From NCBI RefSeq assembly GCF_022539665.2, contig NC_081339.1, positions 2,132,017-2,196,016 on the forward strand: 64,000 nucleotides of DNA. The letters run 5' to 3'. Positions 38,128 to 49,086 of the stretch are shown here, one piece after another (the first letter of the stretch is position 1; every line of letters starts with the position of its first letter). Below the pieces are notes generated by a model, which ran no database searches, was not told the DNA's origin, and saw nothing but the letters and a program-made list of their open reading frames with translations. The stretch comes from Daphnia carinata (taxonomy: Eukaryota > Arthropoda > Branchiopoda > Diplostraca > Daphniidae). Both the position numbers and the translations under genes were made by a program.

Positions 38128-40163
38128 CTACGAGGAAGGATTTGAGAACCGGGTCACGTGCTCCCTGGCAATAATTAAACGTTGAATTTGTGCTGTTCCT
38201 TCATAGATTTGATAAATCTTGGCATCTCTCATTAGCTTTTCAACTGGATACTCGGTGTTGTATCCATTGCCACCAAAAATCTGCAGAAACAAAACGTGTT
38301 AAAATCACTCTTTGATAACGGCAACGATAGCTGATGGCAATATCATTTCCCATTGTTAGAACTATAGAACCATCGATATACTACTAACCTGTACAGCATC
38401 CGTGGCGCATTTATTTGCAACATCAGCCGCCATAGCCTTGGCTATTGAAGCGTAGTATGTGTTTCGCCTTCCGTTGTCAGACTCCCAGGCTGCTCTAATA
38501 CAAGCTAATCGTACTACCTCAATATTGATGGCCTGTAAGTTTCATATAACTGCAATGTTATTTTTCTACAGCAAATGAATGTTCACTATTTCCCACAAAA
38601 CATACCATTTCTGCTAGCATGTTCATGATCAGTTGATGCTTGGCAATAGGAACGCCAAACGTGTATCGCTCCATGGCGTATTTGGTGGCTTCGTCCAGAG
38701 CTCGTTGGGCTAATCCAACAGAAGTAGAAGCGACCTGATAAGCGAAATCGTTGTCGAGATGTAAATAGTGAGTTGCGTAAGTCTAAAAAAAATTAAATAA
38801 ATAAAATACCGTTGGTCGAGTGCGATCGAAAGCGCTCATTGCAATTTTGAAACCGGCTCCTTCACCGATGAGAACGTTTTCCTTCGGCACCAGAACATCT
38901 TCGAATGTTACACCACGAGTATCGGAAGCTCTTTGGCCCATGTTGATTTCCTAGAAAACAAACAGTGTTTTGCGTGGAACAATATTGGCTACGTCTTTCG
39001 CTGAAATGAATTTACAATACCTTTCGACCGGGAATGACTCCTGGTGTGTCCCGATCGACGATGAAACCAGTTAGCGATTTATGGGGTGGAGCTTTAGGGT
39101 CGAGATTTGTGCGTGCTAAAACAAAATACCAGTTTGCATGTCCAGCGTTTGTAATCCACATTTTTTGCCCATTCAAAACGTAATGATCGCCCTTCTTTTC
39201 GGCTTTTGTCTTAAGACTAGCTACGTCAGAACCTCCCCCTGGTTCGGTGACAGCGTAACTCTGTTATTGAAGAAAAGGTGCTGTTGCAACAATGTTAGTT
39301 TTCAGAAGATATGAAATTCATTTCAATACTTACACACATGAGGGGTTCCTCCACCATGCGACCCAAGTACTTCTTCTTCTGTTCCTTGTTACCAGCCACA
39401 ACAACTGGTATTTGCTGTAATAAAAACAATTAGCCTAATTAATAATAAAATCCATTTTCAGGAGATGAATGCGAACAAAACTCACGCCTAGATTATTGAC
39501 ATCCATAGGAGTGGCGATCCCACAGCAACCGTAACCAAATTCTTCTAAAATCAGCACCGATTCCAAAGATCCGATTTCTGATCCACCTGTTCTCAAGTGT
39601 GTTTAACAGACGTTATAAGAATATTTACATACCGAATGGTTCATTTAATTCACATTACCAAATTCTTGTGGTATATGGTGATTTATGAGACCAAGACCAT
39701 GGGCTTTCTTGATGATGTCCCACGGAAATTCTCCGGTCTTGTCATACTGGGCAGCTACAGGAAGAATTTCTTCACGTGCAAATTTCCTGGCCAACAATTG
39801 AATTTCTAACTGTTCAGCATTTGGTTCTGGAGGAAAACAAAAAATGTTTATTCAGTCCGCTCGGTAAGATCATACATTTTTATCGCTAGCATACCAAATG
39901 AGAAACCAGCTGATGGCTGAGAAGACTTTGAAGCAAAACGCCTGCTAGTTACCATGAGGCAGCGATGAAGACTTGATGGACCAGTGATGGCCTAAAAAGG
40001 ATGGCACTATGTCATTAGATTTCAAACTTTATACAAGCCAATTTCGCGGTATTGTAGAGCCAAGCCAAATGGCAAGTAGCTAGAAAGGCCTCTTCACTTG
40101 CAAATGAAATACTGTATCGAATGTTACAAGTGAATGGAACTATACCTTAATCAAATGAGCCAT
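38128..40163 (-). CDS. Acadm: Medium-chain acyl-CoA dehydrogenase, mitochondrial
   Basis: Ten exons: 40163-40146, 39991-39895, 39826-39659, 39586-39486, 39414-39334, 39260-39021, 38950-38810, 38734-38606, 38532-38389, 38280-38128; 423 residues (human 421). An N-terminal mitochondrial presequence rich in Ser/Arg (to about residue 30) precedes the acyl-CoA dehydrogenase fold. FAD/substrate motifs: [69 protein letters not shown], and the catalytic Glu in [11 protein letters not shown]. From the family, it catalyses the first dehydrogenation of C4-C12 acyl-CoA in beta-oxidation and passes electrons to ETF. The first exon has just six codons (MAHLIK), which I accept because phase and donor fit. 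Confidence 0.97.
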
Positions 40164-41559
40164 TTTTTGCTTTCAGGTTGTAATGTTTTGTCTTTTGAGT
40201 CACGGTATAAGATTTGTTTGGTATTCTTCAGGCTAAATCAGCTTAACACAAGGTGATGCCTTAGTTGGTCTGTGAATGAGGAGCCCTCTAGCTTATATCT
40301 GCAACAGTTTACAGATTGTTAGCCGACAAGGATGTTTACCTGAAGATAAGAGTCTTCGCTCCCTCTAGAGATTTACCGTCGTATCTATGCATATACGTAT
40401 AGCTCATAGCCTTATACCATAAAACACAAATGTCCGTATTAGGGCAACAGCCTTCTAATCACGGGTAAACACTAAACGTGAAGGCGTTCCTTTGTTTGCT
40501 GCATACCAATCAGAAACATTTTAGGCCAGTTGTATGGTGAGTATGCAAATTGCATGCCTCATAAACGTGTCCATAGGTTTTCGTTTACTTATCATTATAT
40601 GTGGGTCTGATAGCAAATCGTCCCACTTTTTAGGCCCATATTCCATTGCGGACTTTTTTTTCTCATTTCCCAAAACAGAGCCGGAAGAAGAGAAAAATGG
40701 TTTTGACTTACGCTCGCAATGCAATCGTTGCATGACATCCACGCTCTTTCGTTTCGGCAGTGTTTTTCATCAAGCAAGACTTGTGCAACTGAACAGCTCA
40801 AGGGTGCTATCGTAAACAGGTTACCATTATGTCTACATGTACGCAATGTTTTTCTAGTAATGCTTAACATTCCTTTAGAAACAGGAATACTGGTTGAAAT
40901 CTAACACGTGGTTTCCAAAGTTCCATCTGATAAGTACGCTATGTGGCGCAGTTAGCAATTTTTTTTTATTGACCAAGGCAAGATCGCTGTTGTAGGTGCT
41001 ACACTATCAATCTCCCGCGAAAAATTCGTCCGCGTGCTGCGTAGCGTAGATTTCGAAATATTGGGTGTCCCGTACGCATTCCGGGGTACGTGGTAAAGCT
41101 GGAAAGGGTCAAACAGAGTACAAGGCTCATATTGAACAACGAAATACGCAGCGATCAGAACGCGGATATGCTTCAGTTTACATAAGATAAGAACGTTCAG
41201 CTTTGGTATGTGATTATGAACGAGCAACGTTCAACAGGTTACATTAAACATTTGGGTAGATCCTTCCCGCTCTCTCCTTAATTTATTCACCATGGTCAAA
41301 GTTTCGTGTGGAAAAAAATAAATAAATATAGAACTCGTGACAGCTTCGTGTGATCCGGTTCATTGTCCTCCTTTTTCTATAAGTTAATAAAATACCATTC
41401 TCGTATCGCTCATGTCTTTTCGACTATTTATCCAATGCAGGACCGGGTCGAGCTGATCTAAGCGTTTTGTCCTGTTCCATGGCAGAAATACAAAAAATAA
41501 AGTTTCAAAATGAACACCGTAGCAATTCGATCAAAATACAGCTGTATTAAAGCGAGTCA
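40164..41559. other. Gap between Acadm (start) and Exd2 (end)
   Basis: Acadm promoter and Exd2 3' flank. Overlapping frames of 60-93 codons on both strands at 40520-41230 have no splice context or recognisable content. I see nothing else. Confidence 0.5.
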
Positions 41560-43899
41560 CTAAACTGACTCTGCCACGTTTATTTTATTGTTGCCCCATT
41601 TTTCTTCCGGCTTTCTGTAATGTTCTACGGACCATAATGCAGGAAGATGACGAGGCTGCATTTTATGCAAAAAGTGTTCCCTCCAAAGACGTTCTAAGGC
41701 CAACAAACCACCAGGTTGCTTCTCAAAATAGCGAACTACTTTTAAACCATGAGGAACGTAGTCAGAATTGGGCACATGAACTTCGAGGTTTTGGCCATCT
41801 CCATGATCTCTGGTGTCAGCTTTTCTACTTCATAGTAATTTTTTATGACATCCTCTAGTACCGCTACCCTGTCGGATGGAATTGCATGTCGATTAAGAAT
41901 TAAGGCATTTGCAGCTTTCTGAACACCACTCAGTCTTTTATCGAGTTTTGTCTAAAATGGAAAAAGAATAATTGGGTAGAAACTTTCTATACCACTATGG
42001 TGAAATTTAAAAAAATATATCTGGGTAGTAAAACTTCAGCAAAGGAAGTGACTAACCTTAACATCTCTTTCGGTGCCAATTGGGGCGTCGCACTTTAATG
42101 ACAAATTATTCTTTACAGTGTTCTCATGGCTATTGCAAACCGTGTGGCATTCGATGCAAAGCAGCAAAATATCGTGACTTTTATGGTCCTACAGAGAAAA
42201 GGAATTGATAAACGGAGAAAAACGTTTGATGTGAAATAACTCCCTACCTTCAAATGCTCAGGAAAGTGTTTCCTGTATTCGTGAGGCACAATATTTTTTC
42301 TCAGAAACGACTCTGCCTGACCGCAAACAACGCACTTGTTAACTTTGTCCATCAAATAATATCGGTCATATTCAGACGATGGGCGTCCAGACGGTTCAAA
42401 ATTCAAGCGCACTGTCATCGGATTTTCGGATACAACTTCTCCCCGACCTTTTGCAAAGTACCTGCAAACAGATGTGTAATCATTGAAACATTTTATTTAT
42501 ATTTTTAGCAGATTATGTATGCTTTTCTTCTTGCCACATTGCTTTCTTGTAGTCACAAGTGCAAAGCTGTTGTCCGTCTGGGGCTTGTAAAATGCAATTA
42601 TCGTAGAGAGCGGTCTTTCTAGCTGCATAGGCTCTGGAACTGTTTTAAATTCATCATTTATCCCGCACCTTAAACCACTATTTAAATGTTTTTTTGTATA
42701 ATACTTATTTGGCTTTGTTGCAGTAAATTTCTTCTCTTTAGAGTTACTGGTCCCCATAAATTTATGGTTCGATGACATTCGAAATCTTGTATCGGGTACC
42801 GCACATGTGACAGCCCATGATGTATAGAATTCATTCATGTTGCTTATTACCCAAAATCTGTAGTTCAGATCAGACAGTCTTGTTTCGGCTACTAGCTTCA
42901 AACAAATGGCCACTGAAGCTATGGCATCTTGCGCTGCGTATTTTACTTGCACTTCGGATAGATTTTCTGCTTCCCAATCGCTACATCTTACTGAATAATG
43001 TTTGTTCAACGCTTTGCCTAATAGCTGTTCTGATAAGCCTGATTTTTTTCAATGATAAAGTTTTTACGTTTAAAACCCATGGAACAACGTGGTGGATAGT
43101 TACCTGAAAGACCAGATTTGGCTGACAGCGACACTCTATTTGGATGTCTTAAAATCAAATGACGCACGTCAAATCCTCCACAAAAGTGAATGCCAAAATC
43201 TTTTTTCAATTTAGATGCATCTTCCCAGGTTGCAACTCCCACTTTCAAGATTTTAGGATTGGACAGGATATCCTAAAATTGTTAAAATGCCGATGGATTG
43301 CAGCAAAGAACAATTTATGGAGTGTAATGAAAAAATTACTTTGAGAGTTTCAGGAAGTGTAGATAGGCAGGACACCCTCACAAGAGCACAGATCCCTACA
43401 TAGACATGTATAATAAATAAAACTGCAAATAATGTGCATACACAAGAGAACAAACAAAACACACATACCTTGATGTGAGGCCAGCTGTATTAGAGCAATA
43501 GGTTGAGTATTGCCATTGAAATTGACCCATTCACAGTCAAACCCCAAAATTGGAATTTCTGAACAATCCCTGTGACAGACAGTTTAAACATTCAAGTGTA
43601 TGCTTATAAATATGTGGAAGAAAAGAAAAATTGTAGCATTAGAAAAACAAACACTTCACATTGTACCTTAAGAGCACTGGGCACACTTCCTCCCATTCTG
43701 ATATTCGATTAACGATTGTTGTTGCTGGTAACGGATTTTCCAATTTTTCCCTCAGTCTGTTTTGAATTACATTTACTTTCCTCAAGAATCGCCATTTTAA
43801 AGCTGCATGCGCTAACGATCTACCAGCTATAAAAATGGTGCTGATTCCGATCCCCAGTGAAATAATACTTAATAACGGCCACTTCCTCTGATCACTCAT
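41560..43899 (-). CDS. Exd2: Exonuclease 3'-5' domain-containing protein 2, with a one-base frameshift
   Basis: Nine exons: 43899-43667, 43569-43469, 43395-43340, 43272-43104, 43038-42705, 42639-42535, 42461-42248, 42188-42057, 41951-41560; about 578 residues if the frameshift is ignored. An N-terminal membrane anchor (LSIISLGIGISTIFIAG) targets the mitochondrial outer membrane in the family. The DEDD exonuclease core includes FDCEW (Exo I), FDVRHL and a YAAQDAIASV Exo III region. C-terminally come ALYDNCILQAPDGQQLCTC, YYLMDKVNKCVVCG with IVPHEYRKHFP (HNH-like), and NSDYVPHGLKVV. The intron after 42535 has a GC donor (TG|GCAAGA) paired with CAG. In the last exon, LTPEIMEMA and LEVHVPNSDYVPHG are in different frames; the break falls at the A4 run 41789-41792, and exon length is one base short of closing phase. 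Sequence error or real allele. Confidence 0.9.
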
Positions 43900-44033
43900 T
43901 ATGAAAAACTTGAATTTACGAATTGAACACTTTGCAAAATTATGCCTAGGGTTTAATGTTCAGATTGTAAACAAAAACTTTCAGAAAAATAGCAGACGAT
44001 CTGTTAAGTTAAATAAGCCAACGATGCCAGATG

Positions 44034-44096
44034 ACTGGTCTTACGGCGGAACATTTTCCATTGACGATCCGTGATTAGACCACGATTTTTTTTATT
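44034..44096 (-). repeat. Dispersed repeat, copy 2
   Basis: On the minus strand this block reads CGTGGTCTAATCACGGATCG ... CCGCCGTAAGACCAGT, matching 27233-27292. It sits about 140 bp upstream of the Exd2 start codon, so it may lie in that promoter. Confidence 0.75.
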
Positions 44097-44157
44097 GTGG
44101 TTTTTTTCGCGTTTTACTGATACAACAGTTGATTTTCAACATAATGTTGAGATCAAG

Positions 44158-44309
44158 ATGAAACGTGTTTCTCAGTCTAAATGCGAAGAGGTGAGTCTTG
44201 CATAGTGGATCTTTAAGGCAGTGTAATCAAAATTCCTTTGTAGCAACTGAATATCCATACATACGAATTGGCACGACAAGCACGATTGAACTCATTTAAG
44301 TCTATATGA
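44158..44309 (+). CDS. Possible 32-residue two-exon micro-ORF
   Basis: ATG 44158 opens 11 codons (MKRVSQSKCEE) to a good donor GAG|GTGAGT at 44190/44191; acceptor TTTGTAG at 44243 starts QLNIHTYELARQARLNSF and a stop follows at 44307. The join is in phase and both splice sites are good, but an out-of-frame ATG lies upstream and the product is tiny. It could be a micropeptide, a 5' exon pair of something unseen, or chance. Confidence 0.2.
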
Positions 44310-44567
44310 CAATTTTTTCTAAATTTCATGATATGCGCATTAAAGTAAAAAAATAATACAAGCAATATAGTTTTAATTGCCAAAATGGGCAATCAATCGA
44401 ATCCTTCAAGAAGTTTCCATCATGTTACAGATTGGTCCGTTTACCAGTTGCGTTGTGGCGAGTAGTTTTCAGTAAGATTGCTGTAGGCGCCGTCTTTTGG
44501 CTGCGATTAGTGGGGCCTTTAAAATCAAAGAATCAAATAAAAACACTTAATGGTTTAAACAGCTTTT

Positions 44568-45420
44568 TCAAAAACAAGTAATAATATTGTTACAGTAGAA
44601 TTTGGTATGCGCGTTGTCTCCTGTAGCTCCGCACATTTCACAAACATACTTTCGCAGTACTGGACAAATGATTGCACGCGTGACCGGATGGCGCAATGTA
44701 TGAGAGTCTACCTAAATAGTTAGAAATTACACATTTTCCAATTCAATTGCAATAACTAACGAAGATTAAGTACCACACTACGAAGCTCTCCATTTTTGGC
44801 GCAAAATTGGCAGCCAACTCGTAACTGCTTGCTTCCATAGTTAACTAAACTGTAGAGAGGTTTTTTGGCAACTTTGGCATTGAATTCCGTTGGTTTCGTT
44901 CCACAACATTCAGTCAGCGGTTGCATAGTAAGTGCGCGATTTAGATCCTTTTCCAAGGCAGACCATTCGTCTTCTGAAACCTTGTTAACAATGTGAATGG
45001 CGGGGCAAAGAGGTGTTTTCACAAATGTGAAGGCGTCTGTTAATTGTGAATTTGCTGGTGAACACGTGCCATACCCTTCATCATCATCAGTCGATTGCTT
45101 TACTGATGCCAGGGATTTTTTTGTTAAGGGGCGTCCTAGAAAATATATAATACCATGGCAGTTTATTTTAATTTTAAATTTCTATGTACTGGAAGTTAGC
45201 ACAAATAATTAACAATGGCATCTAACTGTTGAATTGGCCTATAATGTAAGTCGCCAAAAATTAACAAAAGACGATTTTGTGCTCATTGGAGAGCTGCACC
45301 GAAAAACCAAACTAGAGGGAAAACGTCCACGTGCTTTCAATGGCCGAACAGAATAAACCAAAACAATACACAAAAGTTATTATGAATTTCATTACCTGCA
45401 AGACGTTGTTGGCGTATCAT
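44568..45420 (-). CDS. nanos: Nanos, RNA-binding translational repressor
   Basis: Three exons: 45420-45396, 45135-44761, 44707-44568; 179 residues. The C-terminal nanos zinc finger is complete: first knuckle CQFC (C117, C120), His 134 or 136, C148; second knuckle C156, C159, H167, C172 ([15 protein letters not shown]). The intron splits the first knuckle; I use donor C|GTTAGT and acceptor GTAG|AC because this keeps frame and supplies HSHTLRH. From the family, Nanos works with Pumilio to repress maternal mRNAs such as hunchback and to protect germ-line fate, acting in the cytoplasm and recruiting CCR4-NOT. The N-terminal half is not conserved. The protein is short for an arthropod Nanos. Confidence 0.93.
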
Positions 45421-46608
45421 GTTTGCTGAAGTAATAAATGAGACTAGTGAAACAGTTTTAAGCTCTTGCAAACGAGAAAGATATTAGATAAACTGCACAA
45501 AACTGGAGCACAAATACGTGACTTTCGCTAATCACTTTTCTAGTTCGAATGACTTGGGTTCAGTTTTTGGATCATGTGGCAATCTTTCAGTTGCCACTAC
45601 CCTTGTTTCCCACGTTGAAAGAATTGTCCTGGGACGGCGCTGAGGAAAGAACCAATCACTGAGTAGGAGGCTCATTTTCACCCTCTTCGAGAAGTGCACT
45701 CGATGGCTGGTTTCTTAATAAAAGACTGAATTTTCCCTCTTAAATTTTTTCACAAAACCCTTTTTCTGCAACCCAAATTTTGTCCAGTCTCCCACGCGTG
45801 TTGGTGTCTTCCTCCGAGAACATAAGAAGCCGTAGGCAGTGTATTGGATTTTAACAAACCAAATCATCAAATCCAATCAAATCCAAATCACATCATTTGT
45901 GGATGTGGATTAAATTGGATTTTACTGCTTAGGTTAGTTAAAGTTAGCTTAGGTTAGTTTAGGTTATGTTACTCGAGAACTTTTGCTGTCTTGAATGATT
46001 TGAAGATCCAATGCAAATCCGCAAAAAATTGGATTTGCTTCGGATTTCTTTGTTTTTGCGGATTTGATTGGCCAAAATCCAATACACTGGCCGTAGGTTG
46101 GCTTTGAAGCAGGGCTGATTACGCAATGCAAGCCTATAAGTGCACCACATGGTGTGAAATTGTTTGCAAGCACTTATCATAAATTGCAAAGCCTTGATTT
46201 GGATGAAAGAGAGAAAACGCGGTAAACGTTAACCTATGTGTATCGCCGTAACGGATTTTCTCTGTTGTAATTTATGAATTCTATTCCAGTTACATTGGGA
46301 TGTACATGAAGGGCTTAAGGCGCACATTTGGGGAGGAACAAAAGAAGGATATTCGATTTTTCTAACGAAAATTGCAGCAAGCTGCAGGGTAGAACATGCA
46401 GCAGTAAGGAATGGGGATATGCATTTAAACGAACATGAACTATGCACAATTCTTATCAAAATATAACAAGAGAAGAGCACGATAAGACAATACAATATCA
46501 GACCGTAGTTGAATGAAAATGACATTTAGCTGTAAGGGTAGCACAGATGGGGTAAATGAAGATGAAATTAGACGATCACAGCAATACGATATATATGAGG
46601 AGCTTTAC
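45421..46608. other. Nanos upstream region with a MITE
   Basis: No gene. A complete hAT-type MITE (45837-46089) occupies the centre. The remainder includes the Nanos promoter side and the 3' flank of Wdfy2; small minus-strand frames here overlap the MITE. Confidence 0.6.
45829..46097. mobile_element. hAT-type MITE with perfect TIRs and 8-bp target duplication
   Basis: Element 45837-46089 (253 bp). Left end CAGTGTATTGGATTTT (45837-45852) is an exact reverse complement of the right end (46074-46089). Both are flanked by the same 8 bp, GCCGTAGG (45829-45836 and 46090-46097). An 8-bp duplication plus CAGTG ends is diagnostic of hAT-superfamily transposition. There is no coding capacity; the interior is rich in ATCCAAT/ATTGGAT words with TTAGGTTAG-like repeats at 45928-45969. 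The intact ends and duplication suggest a recent insertion upstream of Nanos. Confidence 0.95.
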
Positions 46609-48371
46609 TTAAGCATCGTTCTTCAAGAGAGATGAAACATCCCAGATCTTCATAACCTAAAAACATTGAAGCATTTAAAAAAAAGAAAAAATGAAATGAA
46701 ATATTACGATCATTGTGACATATTTGAAAATGTAATATATATACATAAATATATGTATATTTTATGCTTACACGGTCGTGGCCCAGGGTAAGAAGCCGGG
46801 CGCGCTCTTCATCCAGATGAAGCCACAGAATTGAATGCTTGGCCTCCTGGCAAACGGCTAACGAAACACGATCAGCATCTGTGAGACTCTTGTTGCACTC
46901 AACGCAAACTCGCACCTCGTACTCGTAGCCAATTGCTGGCAAAACGGAGCGATGTGGCGAACAGTCATCACAAACGGCTCTACCACACTGACGACAGTGA
47001 TGTTGCCGAAGACCTGGACACGAAATCGTGAATAAATTTTGTCAGTATTTGTAAGAGTTTAGTAGTTCCACCTAATTGACGTTGATCGAACATTCCTCTC
47101 AGATTCCAAAAGAATGGGCGGCTGCATCTTTGACAAGTGCTGGATTCAGTCCATTCTGAAGTCTATACAAATAACACTCATCTTATTGCTCGACCTTTAA
47201 CATTTTAAGGGAATTCACCTCAGTTCGTTTGGCTTTCATGTTCCATATCCACAACATTGAGTCCTCTCCGCCAGAAACCAGTTTACGACCAGTCGGAGAG
47301 AAACAGACGGACATGACTTTATTTCTAATTATTCAACTATAATTAAAACAGAAATGAAATAATAAGAAATTGAGCGAACCTTACTTGTGCCCTTGAAGCT
47401 CATAAGCCGTTCCTTGCTGGCCGCCAATATCCCAGGCAATTATACCTTTATCTTCGCTGCCAGAAAACAGAAATTGATGGCCAGCATCCCAGGCTAAAGA
47501 ACGTACTGGACCTGAATGGCCTTTAAAGACGGTAATTTGCTGTACACCGACAGCTTGCTGCTCGGTTGTTGTATTGCTGGTAGCTAAATCTGGTTGGGGA
47601 TCTAGTTTTAACATCGTAATCTGACCAGAGGCGTCGCCTACGAAAACGTGTCGGGAGGCAAAATCGAATCTATAATTTGAGAATGATAGTGAAACCGAAG
47701 CTGAGCTTAGGATCAAATGTTGACTTTTGTTTTACTCTAAGCAGTATGCCCAAGCAGGGCAAATATGACCACCGAGGCGTTTGCCTGATATTGCGCAATA
47801 GTACTGGAACCATTTATCACGGCCCACACTAAGTATCCAAGATGGTGTGGATGCGTGATGCACTTGGGTAACCCGGGCGTGATGTGACAAATAGTCCCGC
47901 TTGTGTGTAAGCGAATTATAATCCTCGGCAAGTATAAACTCCTGTACCACAAGAAAAAAATTTAATGGCAAAACAGGTTGCTGAAAATTATTACAAATAT
48001 TACTGAAATTGTGCCATTTTCTTGACCAACAAACACCCTCCAGACTTGTTTAGTAAAACAGACAGATGTGGCACCTGATGGCATATAATGACATATGCTT
48101 GGCCAAAACTGGCCTGAGTCACGTTTTAGCCAAACTCTCACAGACCTAAATGACAAGATCAGTTTTCCAAACATAATGTTGAATGGAATAGATTACACTA
48201 CCTATCATCACACACAGCAATAACACCATCCTCTCCAGGGAGAATGACAGCTTGATTGACAGTTTCTTCATAACCTTCAATCTTGTGCATCAATATAGGT
48301 TTCTTCTGGTTTGATCTAGTAGCTGTAGCTGATGTTGCAAGAACAGGAACTGGTTTGATTTCTGCTGCCAT
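46609..48371 (-). CDS. Wdfy2: WD-repeat and FYVE-domain protein (Wdfy1/2 type)
   Basis: Eight exons: 48371-48202, 48145-48004, 47941-47736, 47669-47385, 47324-47219, 47162-47072, 47013-46772, 46656-46609; 429 residues. WD repeats fill about 25-270 ([53 protein letters not shown]). Then a zinc-binding FYVE domain: CQRC ... FFWNL ... [16 protein letters not shown] ... CVEC. A last WD-like piece ([11 protein letters not shown]) closes the propeller after the FYVE, the layout of WDFY1/2. In the family it binds PtdIns(3)P on early endosomes and scaffolds Akt/PKCzeta. The N-terminus is about 25 residues longer than I recall for vertebrates; ATG 48371 follows a T-run in a plausible context. Confidence 0.94.
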
Positions 48372-49086
48372 TTTTTTTTCACATATAGCCTGACCTGCAA
48401 TAATATTAAGAGAGGTAATATACTGAATTACTGGTATTTTGACCAATTACATATTTCATTTTTCTCACACACATATAGACTATTGCAAACTTGGTTTTGG
48501 AATACACCCCCTTTCCAACCTATTGCATATAACTGTAAGTATCTAACAAATCATAGTCATACCTACGATCACCTCGATATGGCAAACAGGGATTTACGGC
48601 TACGAAAGTTTACTGAAGTTACACTTTGGCTGATGTGTCAAAGAATTAAAATCAATAGTTTGACAAATTAGATCAAGTAGGTAAATGAAATGTGGATGAC
48701 AGATCAATACGAATCAACTAGGATAGAATTTGACTAGAAGGAAACAGAAATTCCAAATATTAACGATTTGTTATTGATGGAAACAATTTTTACTTGGAAT
48801 GGTTGAATAAGAAAAAAAAACGTGTGGTCAATTGTAAACAAGACAGATTAAAATAATTTTTCGACAGATGATCTGGTTGCCGAAACGTTTCTTCACTTCC
48901 TCAATTAACCATCTAGCGATGCGACTGCAAAACAATTCCGAATACGCCTGGTCAGAGAAACTTTCTTGGCCGTGGAAACCTTTTCTGGCAGAGCTGATAA
49001 ATTTTGCCACTAGGAGCAGATTGGAGTATCTTTCCGCCATATTCCAGGTCAAACAATCAGCTGGTGTGGGTATACCAATCCAAGAA
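48372..49086. other. Divergent Wdfy2/Uqcrc2 upstream region
   Basis: Shared promoter side. An open frame on the + strand runs into Uqcrc2 exon 1 from 48868 and is probably its 5' UTR. The minus strand carries a 70-codon frame described separately. Confidence 0.5.
48828..49040 (-). CDS. Possible small protein, unrecognised, divergent from Uqcrc2
   Basis: ATG 49040 in a good context (ATATGGCGG) opens 70 codons (MAERYSNLLLVAKFISSARK ... SRIARWLIEEVKKRFGNQ), ending LVYN at 48828. The first 55 residues look like a real helical protein, the last 15 like intron sequence, so an unseen splice donor is likely (perhaps GAA|GTGAAG). It starts 46 bp from the Uqcrc2 ATG on the other strand, which would make a tight bidirectional promoter. 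I do not recognise the family and cannot find a second exon before Wdfy2. Confidence 0.3.
   Translation of the reverse strand: MAERYSNLLLVAKFISSARKGFHGQESFSDQAYSELFCSRIARWLIEEVKKRFGNQIICRKIILICLVYN

Larger units (their letters stand above)
43900..44567. other. Divergent region between Exd2 start and Nanos end
   Basis: Contains the second copy of a dispersed repeat (44034-44096) and a doubtful 32-codon two-exon frame (44158-44309). Otherwise nothing recognisable. Confidence 0.5.

Noticed and set aside
42497-43009. Apparent frameshift inside Exd2 between KPNKYYTKKH and LYDNCILQAP
   Set aside because: An intron (GTATTA...AAACAG, 42704-42640) explains it; joining 42705 to 42639 gives NSRAYAARKTALYDNC in frame. 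No lesion is needed.
45928-45969. TTAGG/TTAGGTTAG words resembling arthropod telomere repeats
   Set aside because: They lie inside the 253-bp MITE, are only a few irregular copies, and are explained as MITE interior sequence.
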